Assembly (NCBI RefSeq): GCF_030056665.1
Contig: NZ_JASHIG010000027.1
DNA: 64,000 nucleotides
Origin: Flectobacillus roseus
GTDB taxonomy: Bacteria > Bacteroidota > Bacteroidia > Cytophagales > Spirosomataceae
Direction: 5' to 3' (one strand)
Of the stretch, positions 26,192 to 33,166 are shown one piece after another. The notes below the pieces were generated by a model. That model searched no databases. It was given only the letters and a program-made list of their open reading frames with translations, and was not told where the DNA came from. Made by a program: the position numbers and the translations under genes. Each line of letters starts with the position of its first letter. The stretch's first letter is position 1.

Positions 26192-27168
26192 AGACTTTAT
26201 CACGGTTTCAGAAGTATCATAAAAAAAGGCTTGAATTTTTTAGATTTGTAGTCGCAAAACCAAACAAACTAAAAAAGACGAGCCATGAACAAAATTAACA
26301 CATTAACTACACTTAATCATAGAGAATACACACATTTATATTCAGTTTTTTGTCCTCTTATGGAGGAACGAGTTAGCAACTATACCCTCAAAGGGACTTT
26401 ACGCAAGTATAAACAAGTTAAAGAATCTAAGTTAAGTAGCCTTTATGGGAATGAAGCCAAACTAAAGTTCATATTGCACTACTTAAAGCAAAACCCTAGT
26501 CAATCTTTTATGGCAGAGTATTCTGGGATATGCCAGTCAAAAGTAAGTGAATGGATCAAGTATCTCTTGGTGGTTTTACATGAAACCTTAGATCGTTTAA
26601 ACTTTCTAGCTCAGCGTCAGGGTAGTTTTAGTATTGATGAAAACTTAGATTATATTTTATGTGATGTCACTGAAAGACAGGTTAGTAGAAGTACAGACTA
26701 TGAGCTTCAAAAAGAGTTTTATAGTGGGAAAAAGAAGACACATACTGTAAAAAACTTAGTATTTTCAGATTCCAATACTTACATCCATTATCTTGGAGAA
26801 ACCTACGAGGGAAGTCTGCATGATAAAACCTTATGGGATGAAATAGGTCTTAAACCTTCCCCAGTAACGATAATAGCTGACTTAGGATTTTTAGGGGCTG
26901 ATAAAGAGAATGAAAATGTTATTTTACCTTATAAAAGCTCAAAACACCACCCATTAACTACCCTTCAGAAGCAAATTAACAAAGCAATTGCCCAAGTAAG
27001 AGTCAGAGTAGAGCATGCTTTTGCAGGGGTAAAAAGATTAAGAGTCGTCAAGGAGAAAATACGCCTGAGAACCAGTCAAATCCTAGATCGAATCATGGAT
27101 ATTGATGTTGGATTACATAATCTTAGAGTTACTTTCAGAACAATAAATAATAAACCGTGATAAAGTCT
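26192..27168. mobile_element. Complete IS element, IS5 family, ISL2 group
   Basis: 977 bp with perfect terminal inverted repeats: AGACTTTATCACGGTTT at 26192-26208 and its exact complement at 27152-27168. The 3-base direct repeat ATT flanks it (26189-26191 and 27169-27171), which fits the ANT target duplication known for the ISL2 group. One intact transposase gene fills it. Intact ends, ORF and duplication mean a recent insertion that may still move. The right duplication overlaps the stop codon of the neighbouring DUF721 gene. Confidence 0.9.
26285..27160 (+). CDS. IS5-family (ISL2 group) DDE transposase
   Basis: 291 aa, full length. A helix-turn-helix-like region (FMAEYSGICQSKVSEWIKYL, about 80-100) is followed by the DDE_Tnp_4 catalytic core with D127 (LCDVTERQV), D199 (IADLGFLGA) and E243 (VRVEHAFAGVKRLR), all three residues present. 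The C-terminus ends in the right terminal repeat: the stop codon (27158-27160) lies inside it, as is common for compact IS. The ATG at 26285 is the only reasonable start, 77 bases inside the left repeat. Confidence 0.93.
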   Translation: MNKINTLTTLNHREYTHLYSVFCPLMEERVSNYTLKGTLRKYKQVKESKLSSLYGNEAKLKFILHYLKQNPSQSFMAEYSGICQSKVSEWIKYLLVVLHETLDRLNFLAQRQGSFSIDENLDYILCDVTERQVSRSTDYELQKEFYSGKKKTHTVKNLVFSDSNTYIHYLGETYEGSLHDKTLWDEIGLKPSPVTIIADLGFLGADKENENVILPYKSSKHHPLTTLQKQINKAIAQVRVRVEHAFAGVKRLRVVKEKIRLRTSQILDRIMDIDVGLHNLRVTFRTINNKP

Positions 27169-27169
27169 A

Positions 27170-27496
27170 TTAAAGAAAAATAACTTCATTGACCAATTCA
27201 GCACCAATTGCTTGATTGATTAATTGAAGAATTTTGTTTTTGGCCATTAACAACTCATTTCGTAAAGCAGCTGAATCCAGTTGAATATAAAGTTTTGCCT
27301 CAGTAATATATACCTTAGTGGTTCTAGCAGCAATGGGTGCGCCCATAATCTGCTCCCAATGAGCAGCTACATAGGTTTCATCAAACTTTGTACGAAGTTT
27401 GTAAAACTCAAGCATATCTTCGATTGCTTCTTTGAGAGAGGAGGTGCTTGTTTTGCGCTTCGCATTTTCTCGATTATATGAATAATATTGCGCCAT
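27170..27496 (-). CDS. DUF721 (DciA-like) protein
   Basis: 108 aa when started at the ATG at 27496 (MAQYYSYNRENAKRK); the longer frame to 27562 gives a leader with no family match. The domain shows LKEAIEDMLEFYKLRTKFDE, HWEQIMGAPIAARTTKVYI and LDSAALRNELLMAKNKILQLIN. DUF721 proteins include DciA, which loads the replicative helicase DnaB in bacteria lacking DnaC/DnaI. The gene is complete: the IS to its right duplicated three bases overlapping its TAA, leaving the reading frame whole. A minus-strand -7 box TACCTTTG (27524-27517) lies just upstream. Confidence 0.8.
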   Translation of the reverse strand: MAQYYSYNRENAKRKTSTSSLKEAIEDMLEFYKLRTKFDETYVAAHWEQIMGAPIAARTTKVYITEAKLYIQLDSAALRNELLMAKNKILQLINQAIGAELVNEVIFL

Positions 27497-27516
27497 ATCT
27501 GTAAGGAATAAACACC

Positions 27517-27549
27517 CAAAGGTACAGCTAATAGCTGAAAAAAATACAA
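27517..27549 (-). promoter_or_regulatory. Probable promoter of the DUF721 gene
   Basis: On the minus strand ATTG (27550-27547 region) is one base off TTTG and lies 22 bases before TACCTTTG (27524-27517), an exact -7 box. The predicted start leaves a leader of only about 10-15 bases before the 27496 ATG. It overlaps the start of the plus-strand gene at 27555 in the opposite direction. Confidence 0.45.
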
Positions 27550-27554
27550 TTCTT

Positions 27555-27962
27555 ATGCACACATTATTGCTATATATCCAAGTACGAAAGAGTCCAATGG
27601 AGGTGCGCTACCAAAATCCATTGCATCAAATTATTCATCAAGAAGGCTGGTCGGCCAACTTTGTAACTTATGACATTGATAATTATTCAGAGAGTCTTAT
27701 TTTGAATCAGTTAAAAGTGGCAATCAGTAATGCAACAGAAATATTTGTATTAATCGATGCAGAGCCAGCGCCTAACTTAGGGGGAGTCGGCAATATAGTA
27801 TCGATTCTTGCGGATAAATCATCTAAGGTGCGGATCCGCCTAGAAGGAGGGCATACAATTCTAGAAAAATATCTGAGTGTTTTTTCTCATCAAAAGTCAG
27901 TAGTAAATACTCATGAAATGCAGAAAATTGAAACAATCCTTGATAAGATTTACCCGAAATAA
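27555..27962 (+). CDS. Hypothetical protein
   Basis: 135 aa, no family recognised. It has no signal peptide or membrane segment. The visible pattern alternates strands and helices: LLLYIQVRKS, NFVTYDID, EIFVLIDAEPAP, GGVGNIVSILADKSSKVRIRL and a C-terminal helix EMQKIETILDKIYPK, consistent with a small alpha/beta domain. M1 at 27555 gives 135 aa; M15 at 27597 is an alternative. Divergent from the DUF721 gene with very little space between them. No function can be given. Confidence 0.6.
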   Translation: MHTLLLYIQVRKSPMEVRYQNPLHQIIHQEGWSANFVTYDIDNYSESLILNQLKVAISNATEIFVLIDAEPAPNLGGVGNIVSILADKSSKVRIRLEGGHTILEKYLSVFSHQKSVVNTHEMQKIETILDKIYPK

Positions 27963-28137
27963 GATATTGTTTAAAAGTTTATATATTTTCTTGTAAAAAT
28001 CAAATTCTTCAAAAAGTACATCAAAAGTATCGAATAGAGCTTTAAAATATTACTATAATACAATGTTTGTTGAATACGGACTAATTTCTTAAAAAAAACT
28101 TGACAATAGAGATATGAGAATTAAAAGAAATTTATGT

Positions 28138-28145
28138 TAGTTTTG
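28138..28145 (+). promoter_or_regulatory. Likely -7 box of the exbB operon promoter
   Basis: TAGTTTTG matches TAnnTTTG exactly, 121 bases before the exbB start, but I see no TTTG at the right -33 distance. The 304-base gap 27963-28266 shows nothing else. Confidence 0.4.
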
Positions 28146-28266
28146 TCATTACTAGAAAACATAAAACAATCGAAATAATCTTTTGTCTTGAAACAGTTTT
28201 CTGTAGATTTATTTTAAAAAATCACCTAAAAATTGTTTTTTAACTTAAACCCAAATTACCAAACTA

Positions 28267-29109
28267 ATGAGTACACAACAAGCAAAACCAGCTGCTCCAA
28301 AGCCAGCAGCACCAGCAAACAAAAAGTCAGGCGGTATCCCTGCGGGCGTAATCATTTTGATTCTATTTGCTGTAGCACTTTCTCTTTACAAATTCGTAAT
28401 GGGAGATCCTTCTCACTTTGAGAACAACAACCCAGACGGACACCCAATTCCAGGTGACTACTTTGGTATCGTTTACAAAGGTGGTATCATCGTACCAGTT
28501 TTGATGACATGTTTCTTGATTTCATTGACTTTCTCTATCGAGCGTATCCTTACAATTGGTAAAGCAAAAGGTACAGGTGACATCAACGCTTTCGTTCGTA
28601 AAATCCAAGCTTCTTTGGACAAAGACGATGTTGAAGGTGCATTGAAAGAGTGTGACAAACAAAAAGGTTCAGTAGGTAACGTTACTTTAGCTGCTGTTAA
28701 AAAGTACAAGCAATTAGCTACAGACGGTTCTTTAGACAAAGAACAAAAATTGGCTGCATTGAGCAAAGAAGTTGAAGAAGCTACTTCATTGGAATTGCCA
28801 ATTTTGGAGAAAAACCTTACTATTATCGCTACATTGGCGTCAGTATCTACCCTTATCGGTCTGTTAGGTACTGTAATCGGTATGATCAAAGCGTTCTCGG
28901 CTTTGGGTAACTCAGGAGGTTCAACTGACTCTTCAGCTCTTGCAAACGGTATCTCAGAAGCCCTTGTAAACACTGCATTGGGTATCGGTACTTCAGCTGT
29001 ATGTATCATCGGTTATAACTTCTTTACGTCTAAAATTGACGAATTGACATATAGCATTGACGAAATCGGTTTGAGCGTTAACCAAAACTTCGCTTCTCAC
29101 CACAGTTAA
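28267..29109 (+). CDS. exbB: MotA/TolQ/ExbB proton channel protein
   Basis: 280 aa. N-terminal Ala/Pro/Lys-rich stretch (AKPAAPKPAAPANKK), then three membrane segments: IPAGVIILILFAVALSLYKF (about 25-43), IIVPVLMTCFLISLTFSIERIL, and the pair IIATLASVSTLIGLLGTVIGM plus ALVNTALGIGTSAVCIIGY near the C-terminus, with the conserved GLLGTVIGM family motif. Together with ExbD it forms the inner-membrane proton channel that energises TonB. First gene of a Ton cluster with two exbD genes and tonB. Confidence 0.93.
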   Translation: MSTQQAKPAAPKPAAPANKKSGGIPAGVIILILFAVALSLYKFVMGDPSHFENNNPDGHPIPGDYFGIVYKGGIIVPVLMTCFLISLTFSIERILTIGKAKGTGDINAFVRKIQASLDKDDVEGALKECDKQKGSVGNVTLAAVKKYKQLATDGSLDKEQKLAALSKEVEEATSLELPILEKNLTIIATLASVSTLIGLLGTVIGMIKAFSALGNSGGSTDSSALANGISEALVNTALGIGTSAVCIIGYNFFTSKIDELTYSIDEIGLSVNQNFASHHS

Positions 29110-29112
29110 TAG

Positions 29113-29202
29113 TTTGAAAATTGGGCAATTTGAAAATCTGAAGAGTTCGCTCTTCTGAATCCCAAGATTGTTTTCAAATATAAGTTTTCTCAAATTTTCA
29201 AA
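29113..29202 (+). repeat. Nested stem-loop between exbB and exbD1
   Basis: Three perfect stems nest in the 104-base gap: TTTGAAAATT (29113-29122) with AATTTTCAAA (29193-29202); ATTTGAAAA (29128-29136) with TTTTCAAAT (29171-29179); and GAAGAG with CTCTTC around TTCG (29140-29155). There is no T-run, so it is an intra-operon structure, not a simple terminator. Confidence 0.55.
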
Positions 29203-29213
29203 TTAATAACATT

Positions 29214-29822
29214 ATGCCAAAGGTAAAAGCAAAAAGACAGAGTGTGTCTTTGGACATGACAGCGATGTGTGACGTGGCATTCTTGTTGCTCACATTCTTC
29301 ATGTTGACGGCGAAGTTCCGTCCTGAAGAAGCTGTTACCATTACGCCTCCTACGTCTATCTCTGAAAAGCCGCTTCCTTCTGAAAAAGGTGTTATTACCA
29401 TTTCGGTTGCGCCAGATGGCAAGATTTTCATGGGTGTTGACGATAAGGAAGCACAACAGATGATGTTGGAAAGAATGGCTAACCGTGTTGGTGTTCCTAT
29501 CTCGGCTACAATGCAGAAAAACTTCATGGCTTCTGAAATTGTAGGTTATCCAGCTGGAGCACTAAAACAAGTATTGGAGGAAAAACCATCGGCATGGAAA
29601 GCAAAAGGATACTATCAAGGTATTCCTTGCGATTCTGCAAACAATGAGCTCTTCTTGTGGGTAACGTATGCTAAATTAGCAAACCCTGCTCTACAAGTAG
29701 CTATCAAAGGTGATGGTAACTCAAATTACAAAGTTTTCAACCAGGTTGTAGGTACATTACAAGAACAAAACATCAACGTTTTCCAGTTGATCACAGGTCC
29801 TGAAAACAAACCAAGAAATTAA
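29214..29822 (+). CDS. exbD: ExbD family protein (first copy)
   Basis: 202 aa, single N-terminal membrane anchor: VSLDMTAMCDVAFLLLTFFML (about 11-31) carries the conserved aspartate (D19) that accepts the proton. The rest is periplasmic (SEKGVITISVAPDGKIFMGVDD, NPALQVAIKGDGNSNYKVF). Longer than E. coli ExbD (141 aa) by an insertion between the two halves (about 90-150). Partner of ExbB in energising TonB. Confidence 0.9.
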   Translation: MPKVKAKRQSVSLDMTAMCDVAFLLLTFFMLTAKFRPEEAVTITPPTSISEKPLPSEKGVITISVAPDGKIFMGVDDKEAQQMMLERMANRVGVPISATMQKNFMASEIVGYPAGALKQVLEEKPSAWKAKGYYQGIPCDSANNELFLWVTYAKLANPALQVAIKGDGNSNYKVFNQVVGTLQEQNINVFQLITGPENKPRN

Positions 29823-29847
29823 TTAAGTTGTACTCAGTAGTTTATTA

Positions 29848-29874
29848 ACCCTGCCCTGCATTGTGGGGTAGGGT
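29848..29874 (+). repeat. Stem-loop between exbD1 and exbD2
   Basis: ACCCTGCCC (29848-29856) pairs with GGGTAGGGT (29866-29874), one G-T pair, around a 9-base loop. No T-run follows (ACTCATAACC), so readthrough to exbD2 is likely. Confidence 0.45.
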
Positions 29875-29938
29875 ACTCATAACCTTCGAAGCAACTAGAT
29901 TGATATCCTATTAACAACATTAAAACTACTCAACGACT

Positions 29939-30454
29939 ATGGCAGAAATAGACCAGTCCGGTGGGGGTAAGAAAGGTGGTAAAAAGCGTAGTAAGAAAGC
30001 GTCTACCAAGATTGACATGACGCCAATGGTAGACTTAGGTTTCTTGCTTATCACATTCTTCATGCTAACAACTACGTTGGCTAAGCCCGTGACAATGCAG
30101 CTTAGTATGCCTGATAAAACTGAGACAAAGGAAACATCTCCTGTAAAAGCATCGGAAACACTTACTGTGTTGCCAGATGAAAATAAAGTTTACTACTATC
30201 AAGGTAAACCAGGTGATGCGACTACTGTAGTTGAAGCAACAGATTACTCAGATCAAGGTATCAGACAAGTATTATTTAGATTGAAAAAGCAAGTCGGACA
30301 AAACTTCACCATCGTTATCAAAGCTACTAAAGGTGCTAAGTATAAAAACATGGTGGATATGCTCGATGAGTGTGCAATTACTGATAACAAGCGTTATGCT
30401 CTTCTTGAAATCACTCCTATTGATGAGGAAATGATTAAGAAATCAGGAAAATAA
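29939..30454 (+). CDS. exbD: ExbD family protein (second copy)
   Basis: 171 aa. Gly/Lys-rich N-terminus (GGGKKGGKKRSKKASTK), one membrane segment TKIDMTPMVDLGFLLITFFML with the conserved aspartate (VDLGF), then a periplasmic domain (QLSMPDKTETKETS, NFTIVIKATKGAKYKNMVDM). Differs from the first copy in sequence, so the two are not a recent duplication; Bacteroidota Ton systems typically carry two ExbD proteins. Confidence 0.9.
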   Translation: MAEIDQSGGGKKGGKKRSKKASTKIDMTPMVDLGFLLITFFMLTTTLAKPVTMQLSMPDKTETKETSPVKASETLTVLPDENKVYYYQGKPGDATTVVEATDYSDQGIRQVLFRLKKQVGQNFTIVIKATKGAKYKNMVDMLDECAITDNKRYALLEITPIDEEMIKKSGK

Positions 30455-30498
30455 TTTAGCACACCAATGAAATTAAAATAAAACTAATTAAATAGTTG

Positions 30499-30520
30499 TA
30501 AAACTAAATAAATAGTTTTA
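30499..30520 (+). repeat. Stem-loop before tonB
   Basis: TAAAACTA (30499-30506) pairs perfectly with TAGTTTTA (30513-30520) around 6 bases in the 130-base gap between exbD2 and tonB. Confidence 0.4.
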
Positions 30521-30584
30521 TCTTAGTTCTGTGGTTCTGAAAACAAAATAAAGAATTTCAACAGAGTTAACAAAACGAGAAAAT

Positions 30585-31421
30585 ATGTCAAACGTAATTA
30601 GCCCTAACGCAACGCTTGACGACATAATTTTTAAGGATAAGAATAAGGAATACGGTGCTTATTTTTTGAGAAAGAATTATCAAGCTGTCGTCAAGAGGTC
30701 AGTAATGATAGGTTCTGCTCTTTTCGCTGGTGCGCTTGCTCTACCGTTTATTATTAGCAGCTTGACTCCAAAAGATGATGAAAAGACAGAGGTGATTGCA
30801 GAGGTGATGAAAGTGGCCGAACCTCCGAAGAAATCGGATACGCCACCACCACCACCACCGCCACCACCGCCACCACCAAAAGATATTCCGAAAGTAACAA
30901 CTACTAAGTTTTTACCTCCGGAAATCAAGCGTGATGAAGAGGTACAAAAACCTGAACCTCCACCAGAGGTAGATAACATCAAAGGTAATACTGCAACAGA
31001 AAGCGTTAAAGGTAATACTGATGATATCGCTCCTCCAGTGGATCCAGATGCAAGACCTGCTAAAGAAGAAGCTCCAGTTGAACCACCGAAACCAGTTGAA
31101 GAAGAAATCTTTACTGCGGTAGAACAACAAGCAGAATTCCCAGGTGGTATTCCTGCTTTTGCAAAATTCTTGCAGAAAAACCTTAAATACCCTGCTGCTG
31201 CACAACGTGCTAACGTTCAAGGTAAAGTTTACGTTCAGTTCGTTGTAAACACTGACGGATCTATCCAAGGCGTTGAAGTATTGAAGTCAGTAGGTTTTGG
31301 TTGCGATGAAGAAGCTGTTCGCGTAATCAAAATGGTTCCAAAATGGAACCCTGGTAAACAGTCTGGACGTCCAGTTCGTTCAAGATTTACAGTGCCTATC
31401 AACTTCGTATTGTCGGAGTAG
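30585..31421 (+). CDS. tonB: Energy transducer TonB
   Basis: 278 aa. Membrane anchor RSVMIGSALFAGALALPFIIS (about 39-58) preceded by the positively charged start; periplasmic Pro-rich spacer with a run of 12 prolines at about 87-98 and later Pro/Glu stretches; C-terminal TonB domain about 200-278 with FPGGIPAFAKFLQKNLKYP and GKVYVQFVVNTDGSIQGVEV. It delivers proton-motive energy from ExbB/ExbD to outer-membrane receptors. No SusC or other receptor is nearby. Confidence 0.95.
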   Translation: MSNVISPNATLDDIIFKDKNKEYGAYFLRKNYQAVVKRSVMIGSALFAGALALPFIISSLTPKDDEKTEVIAEVMKVAEPPKKSDTPPPPPPPPPPPPKDIPKVTTTKFLPPEIKRDEEVQKPEPPPEVDNIKGNTATESVKGNTDDIAPPVDPDARPAKEEAPVEPPKPVEEEIFTAVEQQAEFPGGIPAFAKFLQKNLKYPAAAQRANVQGKVYVQFVVNTDGSIQGVEVLKSVGFGCDEEAVRVIKMVPKWNPGKQSGRPVRSRFTVPINFVLSE

Positions 31422-31449
31422 TATGCATTACTATAGTCTTTATTAGTAT

Positions 31450-31483
31450 GAAACCTGTCAGGAAACTGGCAGGTTTCATTTTT
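31450..31483 (+). terminator. Terminator after tonB
   Basis: GAAACCTGTCA (31450-31460) pairs with TGGCAGGTTTC (31467-31477) with one G-T pair, followed by ATTTTT. A leaky stop here would set the expression of the downstream genes below that of exbB-tonB. Confidence 0.75.
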
Positions 31484-31506
31484 AGAGGGACTTAAATTTT
31501 TGAAAG

Positions 31507-31788
31507 ATGCCAAAAAGAGATTCACAAAAGTATTATTCCATATCAGTAATTATTATTGCTGGACTGATGTCTGTAGCCTACATAGGCATTGGAATTTTCT
31601 TAATCATTGTGCCAGATTCAGCATTTGCACAGGTGTTTTTTCCTAGTATAAAATGGTCTTATGCTTGGGGAGCAATTCTTATCATCTATGGTTTGTATAG
31701 AGGATATAGAGCGATTGAAAAATATAAAGAAGATACAGAGGAAGAGAAGGAAGAGGCCGAGTATCGTTATTACGACAACAAGAAGTGA
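31507..31788 (+). CDS. Small membrane protein of unknown function
   Basis: 93 aa with two membrane segments (YSISVIIIAGLMSVAYIGIGIFLIIV and SYAWGAILIIYGLYRGY) and a short acidic C-terminus (EDTEEEKEEAEYRYYD). No family recognised. Lies between the tonB terminator and a PstS-like lipoprotein, so its role is probably linked to the envelope. Confidence 0.65.
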   Translation: MPKRDSQKYYSISVIIIAGLMSVAYIGIGIFLIIVPDSAFAQVFFPSIKWSYAWGAILIIYGLYRGYRAIEKYKEDTEEEKEEAEYRYYDNKK

Positions 31789-31929
31789 TAGGGCTTATTG
31801 CAGTTGCAGATAAGCAATACTAATGACAGAGTAAGACTTTGTTAATGATAGTTAATGGAATTAGATTATTCAAAGAAAATATATAGATGCATCTAGGTGC
31901 TTCGTTAATATTATAAATCTCAAAAAGCG

Positions 31930-32892
31930 ATGAAAAAGTATATTAAGTTTGTTTCAGCTCTTGGTGTACTCGGTGCCTTAGTTTCTTCTTGTGGATACGT
32001 AGGCAACCACCCAAATGAGAATGCACCTACTGATACCCCTGCCAAAGGGGAAATAACAGTGGCAGTAGATGAGTCTTTTCAGAATATTTTAGATGCCGAA
32101 AAGTATGCTTTTGAGCAGGGATACAAATACACCAAAATTAACGTAGTGTACAAGCCCGAAACCGAAGCTATCAATATGATGCTAAATGACAAGGCTAGAC
32201 TTGTAGTAGTAGCAAGAGAGTTGACGGAGAAAGAAAAGAAGGTTTTTGAAGATGACCGTACTGTGTATCGTAGCTACAAATTTGCAGGAGATGCTTTGGC
32301 TTTGATTACCAATAAAACAAATAAGGATACCTTGATTACCGTCAAAGATGTTGAGGGGTTAATGAAAGGGAAGATAAAAAAATGGTCTGAATTTGGAAAA
32401 GGAGGGGCAAATCAAGAGGTAGTTCTTGTATTTGATAATTCTAATTCAAGTAATTTGACTTTCTTGATGGATAAATTTGGTATTAATAAGAAAGATAAAG
32501 TGCCATTTTTTGCAATGAAGTCGAACAAAGAAGTAATTGAATACGTGAAGTCACATAAAAATGCCATTGGGGTCATTGGAACCAACTGGATTAGTGATGG
32601 CGACGATCCTGCTTCATTAGGTTTTATCAAGGATATCAATGTAATGTCGGTTACCGATAAACCAAATCCTACGAAGGAAGATTATTATCAGCCATTTGGC
32701 TATAATCTTGCGCTTAAAAAATACCCTTTAACACGTGTTATTAAGTGTATTTTGAAGGAGTCACACATGGGACTAGGAACAGGTTTTATTAACTACATGT
32801 GTATGGATCAAGGCCAATTGATTGTTTTGAAGGGAGGCTTACTACCATTAACAAGACCAATTCAAATTCGTACAGTAAAAATTGGAGAATAA
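31930..32892 (+). CDS. PstS-like phosphate-binding lipoprotein
   Basis: 320 aa. Lipoprotein signal peptide with lipobox LVSSC (cysteine 21). The mature part is a PBP-like domain: GEITVAVDESFQNILDAEKYAF, MLNDKARLVVVARELTEKE, FDNSNSSNLTFLMDKF and NAIGVIGTNWISDGD. In PstS, serines of the SGGS and S-A-T type hold phosphate; here the corresponding loop (NSNSSN) is plausible but not conclusive. No pstCAB permease is nearby, so it is not a normal ABC phosphate system. Placed inside a Ton cluster it may instead act as a periplasmic sensor or scaffold. Confidence 0.8.
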   Translation: MKKYIKFVSALGVLGALVSSCGYVGNHPNENAPTDTPAKGEITVAVDESFQNILDAEKYAFEQGYKYTKINVVYKPETEAINMMLNDKARLVVVARELTEKEKKVFEDDRTVYRSYKFAGDALALITNKTNKDTLITVKDVEGLMKGKIKKWSEFGKGGANQEVVLVFDNSNSSNLTFLMDKFGINKKDKVPFFAMKSNKEVIEYVKSHKNAIGVIGTNWISDGDDPASLGFIKDINVMSVTDKPNPTKEDYYQPFGYNLALKKYPLTRVIKCILKESHMGLGTGFINYMCMDQGQLIVLKGGLLPLTRPIQIRTVKIGE

Positions 32893-33000
32893 CGTCTTTG
32901 TATCAAAATGAACTATTATTCATTTGATTGACAATGAATTACTAATGAATTTTTAAGACGTTTTTAATAAATCTTATATTCTAGTTATAAAGAATAAAAT

Positions 33001-33035
33001 TTTGCCTTTTTATTGGAAATTTTAATTTAATTTTG
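33001..33035 (+). promoter_or_regulatory. Possible promoter of the TPR gene
   Basis: TTTG (33001-33004) and an exact -7 box TAATTTTG (33028-33035) with a 23-base spacer, slightly long. Predicted leader about 125 bases. Confidence 0.5.
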
Positions 33036-33166
33036 TCTTAGAAGTTCAAAAAGAAACAATATAAAAATTGCTAAGTTATTCACTTGACTTTAGATCTTTT
33101 CATAAATACTAAATCAAATAAAATTATTTATTCATTAATCTTAATCCCAACTAACTAATTACACAA

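Noticed and set aside
28473..29009. 178-codon frame antisense to exbB
   Set aside because: Fully inside exbB on the other strand; a by-product of codon bias.
30680..30982. Antisense frame with a long glycine run in tonB
   Set aside because: Mirror of the proline-coding repeat of tonB; not a gene.
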